DNA of 10,108 bases from positions 1 through 10,108 of the forward strand of contig JANXSC010000425.1 of the NCBI GenBank assembly GCA_025352845.1. Reading direction: 5' to 3'. This DNA is from Opitutaceae bacterium (GTDB lineage: Bacteria > Verrucomicrobiota > Verrucomicrobiia > Opitutales > Opitutaceae). The translations under genes and the position numbers were made by a program. Positions 6,299 through 10,108 of the stretch are shown in pieces. The stretch's first letter is position 1, and each line of letters starts with the position of its first letter. A model generated the notes under the pieces. It searched no databases, was not told the DNA's origin, and was given only the letters and a program-made list of their open reading frames with translations.

Positions 6299-9200
6299 TC
6301 AAAACGTGGACTTGAGCCCGAACGTCCACTGCGCGCCGTAGCTGGTGCGCGTGCGGAACTGCGCGTGCGCCGGCGTGTTCGGCCCGGCGATCTCGAGGTC
6401 GATCGGCGCGTCGCCGAGGTTCGAGAGGTTGATGAACGCGGCCGTCGTTTTGTAGAAGCGCCACTCGGCGCTGAGGTCGACGATCAGGCGCTTCGAACCC
6501 CACGTATAGGTGCCGGGCTCGATGCCGCGGCCGGCGGCGACGATGCTCTGGCGCGCGCGGCCGGCATAGTTCCAGTTCACGCGGACGTTGTAGCGCTCGC
6601 GCGTAAGGCTCACGCCGCCGTTGACGAGGCGGGGGATGTAGCCGGCGAAGCTGCCCGAGTCGTCGCCGGTAAGGTGCTGCGCGCCGACGTTGGCAAAGAC
6701 CTGCACGCCGCGCGCCCACGCGGGCAAAAACGTGAGCGCCTGCTTGTAGTTCACATCGACGCCGCTCATGCGCACGGGCCGCGTCAGGTTGAATTGCGTC
6801 GCCACGTCGTAGCCGCCGTAGGTGGCCGGATCGAGGCCGTAGAGTTGGAGAAACTCCGCGGTCGGCGTGAAGACCGTGGAGCCGAAGAAATCCCGGATGT
6901 TGCGCTGATACGCGCTGACCGAGATCAGCCCGACGCGCTCGAAATAATATTCGAGCGACGCCTTCACCGTCTTCGCCGTCCACGCCTTCACGCCGATGTT
7001 GTTCACGACGGTGCGGTTCGTGCCGGAGGCCGGGGAGCTGAGGTCGGGCAGCGTCAGGCCGCCGGCGTATTGGTTGTAGTCGGGCCGGCCGATGGACCAG
7101 TAGTAGCCGGCGCGAGCGATGAGGTTGTCGCGGAGGTGGTAGCTCGCGTTGACGCTCGGGAACCAGCGCAGGTATTCCTTCTCGGCGCGCAGCCCGCGAT
7201 CGATGTTTGTCAGTTGCACGGAGGCGAGCGCGTCGGTGGTCCGGGACAGCGGCCGGCCGTTGGCACCGAGGATAAATTTTCCGGCGGCGTCGCGCTGGAA
7301 ATTTCGCGTCGCATCGCTGAGCGGGCCCTCGCCCTTCGCGTTGGTCTGCTCGGCGCGGAGGCCGCCCACGAGCTTCAGCCGGCGGTCGAAAAACTGCACG
7401 TCGGCGCGCACGAAGGCGGCCGAGACCAGCTCCTGCGCATATTTGGAATTCTGCACCGTGGCGGTGTGCGTCGTGGCATCGCTCGTCGTGAAATACGCCG
7501 GCTTCGCGCGGTAGAGCGAGAAGAGCTCCTGGTTGCTCAGCGCATCGGTCCGCGGAAACCCGAAGGGCGGGATGCGCTGCGAGAAGCTCTCGTCGAGCAC
7601 GACAGAGGCGTTGTCGTCCGTGGTGTTGGCGCGTCCGTCTGCACCGACAAAGGTGTAGGTCGGGCTGAACGTGCGCGTGTCGAACCGCTCGTCGCGCAGA
7701 TCGAAGCCGGCTTTCACCGTGAGCGGGATGCGCTCGAAGAACTCGCGGCGGAGGTTGCCGAACAGGGTCCGCTTATACGTCTGCGCCTTCAGCAGCACGC
7801 CGGTCGAGGTGGTGAGCGTGTAGGTGGCGAGACTGAACGGATCGACCGGCGCGCCCGTGGTGCCGTCGGTCACGGCGATGCGGCCGGGGCGCAGGTAGAA
7901 AATGTCGTCGAACGCGATCGTGACGTTGGTGCGCTGCGCGGTCGCGGCGCTGAACGCGCCCTGATCGATGTTCTGGTTGAACCGGCCGGAGCGCGAGAAG
8001 CCCGCCGCGGCCTCCGCCTTCCACACCGGGCCGTCGTGCCGATAGGTGAGCGCGGGCGTGATCACCGGGCCGCCGAGCTTCGTGTAGTTGTTTAGGATTT
8101 GGAGCGTGCCGGCGCCGGCGCTGCCGTGCGTGGAGCGCGTCGTGAAGTTGCCGGGCGCGACGCCGCCGATCGCGAAATTCACGGCGCGCTGGTAGGCCTG
8201 CGCATCCGAGAAACCATACTGCACCGAGAGCGAGAGCCGGTCGTTGCGGCTGAGCTTGTAGTCGGCCGTCGCGCCGAGCGTGATGCGCTTCGAGAAGACG
8301 GGGCGGTCGCGATACTGATAGCCGGTGAGGTAGGGCCTGTCCGGAGTCGTGTCGGGGAGCGCGGCGCCGTTGGTCGCCGCGCCGGCGCCCGCCCAGGTGT
8401 TCTGGGAGAAGTCGGCGTTGGTGTTGAGCGCGGAGGCGCTGCCGGAAAACGTGAAGCCAAACCGATCGTTGACGGGCACGATGGCCGAGAAATCGGAGCC
8501 GGGCTGGATCTTGCGCGCCGGCTCGTGGAGCGGGCCGGGCGTGCGGCGGAACGTGCGGTCGTTGTCGCGCATCATCAGCGAGACGTTGAGGTTCACGACC
8601 GGCTTCGAGCGCTCGAAGGCGCTGAGCGGAACCATGTTCACCGTGCCCGCGAGCGCGGCGGCGCTCGTCTCCGGCGTCGGTGTGTAAACGATCTCGATGC
8701 GCGAGAAATTGTTGATCGAGACCTGCTGCATCCCGGTGAAGCGGTTGAGGCCCGAGGCGGAATTCGCCAGGCTGATGCCGCCAATTGTGATCGGGACGTT
8801 GCGCGGCGGCACGCCGTTGATGGACACCTGGTAGGCGTCGCCAAAACCGCCCCGCGCGATGGCCACGCCGGGCACGGACTTGAGCACCTCGCCCACGCCG
8901 CCGTCGGCGACGGGGCCGAATTCGTTGGCGGCGACGACGTTCATCGTGTTCGGCGCAAAGCGCTGCGTGTTGATCGCGATCGCCGCGCCGTCCATCTGCT
9001 TCGAGGTGGTGACGACAAACTGATCGAGCTTGATCGCGGCCTCGCGCGCCGCGCCGGGACGGAGATAACTGAGCTCGATGTTTTGCCGCGTCACCTGGCC
9101 GCTCGAGACCACGACCGTGACCGTCTGCGCCGCCAGGCCCGTGCGAAACGCCGTCACCTTCACCGCGCCGGCGGGCACGTTGGTCAGCCGAAACCCGCCC

Positions 9201-9673
9201 GAGGAATCGGTGAACGTCTCGAGCGAGGCCCCCGCCGCGGTGAGGCGGACGAACTCCAGATACTCGCCCGTGCCGGGATTGAACACGCGGCCCTCGATCA
9301 TGCCGTGGCCGGCGACGGCGGCGGCACCCGCGACGACGCGGCCGACGGTGAGCGCGCCGGTTTTTTCGTCGCGCACCGCGTGCAGCTCCGTGCCGGCGAG
9401 CAACCGGTCGAGGGCGTCGCGCGCCGTGAACTCGCCCTTGACCGCGGGCGTGCGCACGCCACCGACGCTGGCGGCGGAGAAAATAAACTGCACGCCCGCC
9501 TGTTCCGAGAACACACGGAGCGTGGTCTCCGCCGGACCGGCCGGAAGATCGAAGGCGCGCCGCGGATCGTCGGCCGCGTGCAGCGAGTTTCCAACAAGAC
9601 AACCGAGAACAAGAACGGAAACCCCGAGGACGCGGGCGAATCGACACAGGAAAGGATGATCGAAGGAAAACAT
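6299..9673 (-). CDS. TonB-dependent receptor with STN signalling domain (TBDR-A)
   Basis: A complete 1124-residue outer-membrane receptor that should both import a ligand through TonB and signal to FecR. Residues 1-34 are a signal peptide (VLGVSVLVLGCLVGNSLHA). Residues about 41-112 are an STN domain (FDLPAGPAETTLRVFSEQAG, VQFIFSAAS, DALDRLLAGTEL), the part that contacts FecR in Fec-type systems. Residues about 124-205 are a carboxypeptidase-regulatory-like domain. A TonB-box-like segment (KLDQFVVTTSKQ) near 215 precedes the plug (GEVLKSVPGVAIA, SRIEIVYTPTPETSAAALAG), followed by the barrel, which ends in the usual aromatic residue (WTFGLKSTF). The start at 9673 is the methionine directly before the signal peptide; the frame extends upstream to 9823 without coding character. 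No clear Shine-Dalgarno sequence is present. Sigma and fecR genes lie downstream on the same strand. It is larger than classical siderophore receptors; the ligand is unknown. Confidence 0.95.
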   Translation of the reverse strand: MFSFDHPFLCRFARVLGVSVLVLGCLVGNSLHAADDPRRAFDLPAGPAETTLRVFSEQAGVQFIFSAASVGGVRTPAVKGEFTARDALDRLLAGTELHAVRDEKTGALTVGRVVAGAAAVAGHGMIEGRVFNPGTGEYLEFVRLTAAGASLETFTDSSGGFRLTNVPAGAVKVTAFRTGLAAQTVTVVVSSGQVTRQNIELSYLRPGAAREAAIKLDQFVVTTSKQMDGAAIAINTQRFAPNTMNVVAANEFGPVADGGVGEVLKSVPGVAIARGGFGDAYQVSINGVPPRNVPITIGGISLANSASGLNRFTGMQQVSINNFSRIEIVYTPTPETSAAALAGTVNMVPLSAFERSKPVVNLNVSLMMRDNDRTFRRTPGPLHEPARKIQPGSDFSAIVPVNDRFGFTFSGSASALNTNADFSQNTWAGAGAATNGAALPDTTPDRPYLTGYQYRDRPVFSKRITLGATADYKLSRNDRLSLSVQYGFSDAQAYQRAVNFAIGGVAPGNFTTRSTHGSAGAGTLQILNNYTKLGGPVITPALTYRHDGPVWKAEAAAGFSRSGRFNQNIDQGAFSAATAQRTNVTIAFDDIFYLRPGRIAVTDGTTGAPVDPFSLATYTLTTSTGVLLKAQTYKRTLFGNLRREFFERIPLTVKAGFDLRDERFDTRTFSPTYTFVGADGRANTTDDNASVVLDESFSQRIPPFGFPRTDALSNQELFSLYRAKPAYFTTSDATTHTATVQNSKYAQELVSAAFVRADVQFFDRRLKLVGGLRAEQTNAKGEGPLSDATRNFQRDAAGKFILGANGRPLSRTTDALASVQLTNIDRGLRAEKEYLRWFPSVNASYHLRDNLIARAGYYWSIGRPDYNQYAGGLTLPDLSSPASGTNRTVVNNIGVKAWTAKTVKASLEYYFERVGLISVSAYQRNIRDFFGSTVFTPTAEFLQLYGLDPATYGGYDVATQFNLTRPVRMSGVDVNYKQALTFLPAWARGVQVFANVGAQHLTGDDSGSFAGYIPRLVNGGVSLTRERYNVRVNWNYAGRARQSIVAAGRGIEPGTYTWGSKRLIVDLSAEWRFYKTTAAFINLSNLGDAPIDLEIAGPNTPAHAQFRTRTSYGAQWTFGLKSTF

Positions 9674-9679
9674 GGGCGC

Positions 9680-9731
9680 GGGGTTGAAATGCGGAGAACG
9701 CAATCCTCCACCCCGTGCAAGACTGCGCGGG
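9680..9731 (-). promoter_or_regulatory. Possible structured leader of TBDR-A with two competing stems
   Basis: In the minus-strand leader, CCCGCGCA (9731-9724) can pair with TGCACGGG (9719-9712) with one C-A mismatch around a GTCT loop. GGGGT (9714-9710) can instead pair with ACCCC (9684-9680), enclosing a smaller GGAG/CTCC stem. Both pairings use the GGG at 9714-9712, so they exclude each other. The distal stem ends just before the TBDR-A ATG at 9673. I found no match to a riboswitch core I know. High GC makes chance pairing likely. Confidence 0.25.
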
Positions 9732-9828
9732 ATCAGGTTTCCGTTACGTGCCAACTGAATTTTTTCCGACGGTATGCCGCCCATTTTCCACCTCCGGACA
9801 GCGTCAGCCCGGGTCCTGCCCACTTTCG

Positions 9829-9845
9829 CGACCGGCAGCCGGTCG
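9829..9845. promoter_or_regulatory. 17-base perfect odd palindrome, candidate operator
   Basis: CGACCGGC and GCCGGTCG are exact inverted repeats around a single base, in the gap between divergent genes. The one-base centre is poor for an RNA hairpin but suits a dimeric DNA-binding protein. No regulator gene is adjacent, so a function is not established. Confidence 0.35.
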
Positions 9846-9918
9846 GACGCGAGGCATACTTCGCAGTCGCTTTTGATCCTCGCCCGCTCCTGCCCCGCGC
9901 GCCCACGCTTCCACCCGC

Positions 9919-10108
9919 ATGAACATCGTCGTCCTCGACGGCCACACCCTCAACCCCGGCGACCTGAACTGGGATCCGTTGCGCGCCCTCGGCGTCTGCA
10001 CGATCCATGAGCGCACCCCCGCGACCGACATCGTCGCCCGCGCGCGCGATGCCGCGATCGTGCTGACGAATAAGTGTCCGCTCCGCACCGACACGCTCGC
10101 GCAGCTCC
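9919..10108 (+). CDS. D-2-hydroxyacid dehydrogenase, glycerate dehydrogenase-like, 5' part only
   Basis: The first 63 residues of an NAD(P)-dependent D-2-hydroxyacid dehydrogenase; the gene runs off the right edge. MNIVVLDGHTLNPGDLNWDP, then LRALGVCTIHERTP and DAAIVLTNKCPL, match the N-terminal catalytic domain of glycerate/hydroxypyruvate reductase-type members. These would interconvert a 2-keto acid and a D-2-hydroxy acid in the cytoplasm. The Rossmann NAD-binding domain and the catalytic Arg, Glu and His lie outside the window, so activity and exact substrate cannot be judged. The ATG at 9919 is the start that gives the conserved IVVLDG first strand; no Shine-Dalgarno sequence is visible. 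It is divergent from TBDR-A and probably an unrelated metabolic gene. Confidence 0.85.
   Translation, partial: MNIVVLDGHTLNPGDLNWDPLRALGVCTIHERTPATDIVARARDAAIVLTNKCPLRTDTLAQL

Larger units (their letters stand above)
9674..9918. other. Divergent intergenic region
   Basis: These 245 bases separate the TBDR-A start from the divergent dehydrogenase start, so promoters for both should lie here. I see no convincing sigma-70 consensus. GGAAAA at 9770-9765 on the minus strand followed by CGTAAC at 9751-9746 recalls an ECF-type promoter, but the spacing (13 bases) is too short to rely on. An odd palindrome at 9829-9845 and possible leader hairpins at 9680-9731 are listed separately. Confidence 0.5.

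Noticed and set aside
6164..8095. Long plus-strand open frame of 643 codons opposite TBDR-A
   Set aside because: It is antisense to a well-supported receptor. The translation is rich in Arg, Ala, Glu and Val with no recognisable domain, as expected for a mirror frame in GC-rich DNA.
9700..9765. Thiamine pyrophosphate riboswitch, suggested by AACCTGATC in the TBDR-A leader
   Set aside because: The other required core parts, including CTGAGA, are missing on this strand, and the spacing does not match.
8099..9922. Plus-strand open frame of 607 codons across the 5' part of TBDR-A and the divergent region
   Set aside because: Same mirror-frame composition, no domain, and it overlaps the start of the real dehydrogenase gene.
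1..10108. CRISPR array, tRNA or rRNA genes
   Set aside because: No regularly spaced direct repeats and no cloverleaf or rRNA-like conserved stretches were seen on either strand.

Overview
The window looks like a high-GC verrucomicrobial chromosome, most likely Opitutaceae or a close relative. This is inferred from the gene content: a Rhodopirellula/Verrucomicrobium-type ECF sigma factor, a membrane FecR protein fused to a LamG-like domain, and two large paralogous TonB-dependent receptors with a carboxypeptidase-regulatory-like N-terminal domain. No rRNA or other lineage marker is present to confirm it.

Almost everything lies on the minus strand. Read in the direction of transcription (right to left) the order is: a complete TonB-dependent receptor with an STN signalling domain (TBDR-A, 9673-6299); a 265-base gap containing a perfect hairpin; a FecI-like ECF sigma factor (about 6033-5479); a 94-base inverted-repeat element; a classical FecR anti-sigma regulator (5384-4302); a second ECF sigma factor of the planctomycete/verrucomicrobial type (4219-3671); a FecR-LamG membrane protein whose start overlaps that sigma gene by 4 bases (3674-2058); and a second receptor without STN domain (TBDR-B, 2006 to beyond the left edge). 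At the right edge, after a 245-base divergent intergenic region, the 5' end of a D-2-hydroxyacid dehydrogenase gene runs on the plus strand.

The natural reading is a nutrient-uptake locus under cell-surface signalling. TBDR-A binds a substrate at the outer membrane, its STN domain would contact the periplasmic FecR, and FecR would control the FecI-like sigma factor. The unusual part is that a second sigma/anti-sigma pair of a different lineage, with a predicted carbohydrate- or protein-binding LamG-like domain outside the membrane, sits in the same co-directional run and leads directly into a second receptor that cannot signal through an STN domain of its own. The substrate is unknown.

The most striking non-coding feature is the 94-base element at 5388-5481. 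It starts and ends with the same inverted 10-mer, has TA at both ends, holds a perfect 22-base palindrome, and sits exactly between the sigma stop codon and the fecR start. Removing it leaves a stop-to-start gap of 2 bases, which suggests a MITE-like insertion into a tightly coupled sigma/fecR pair.
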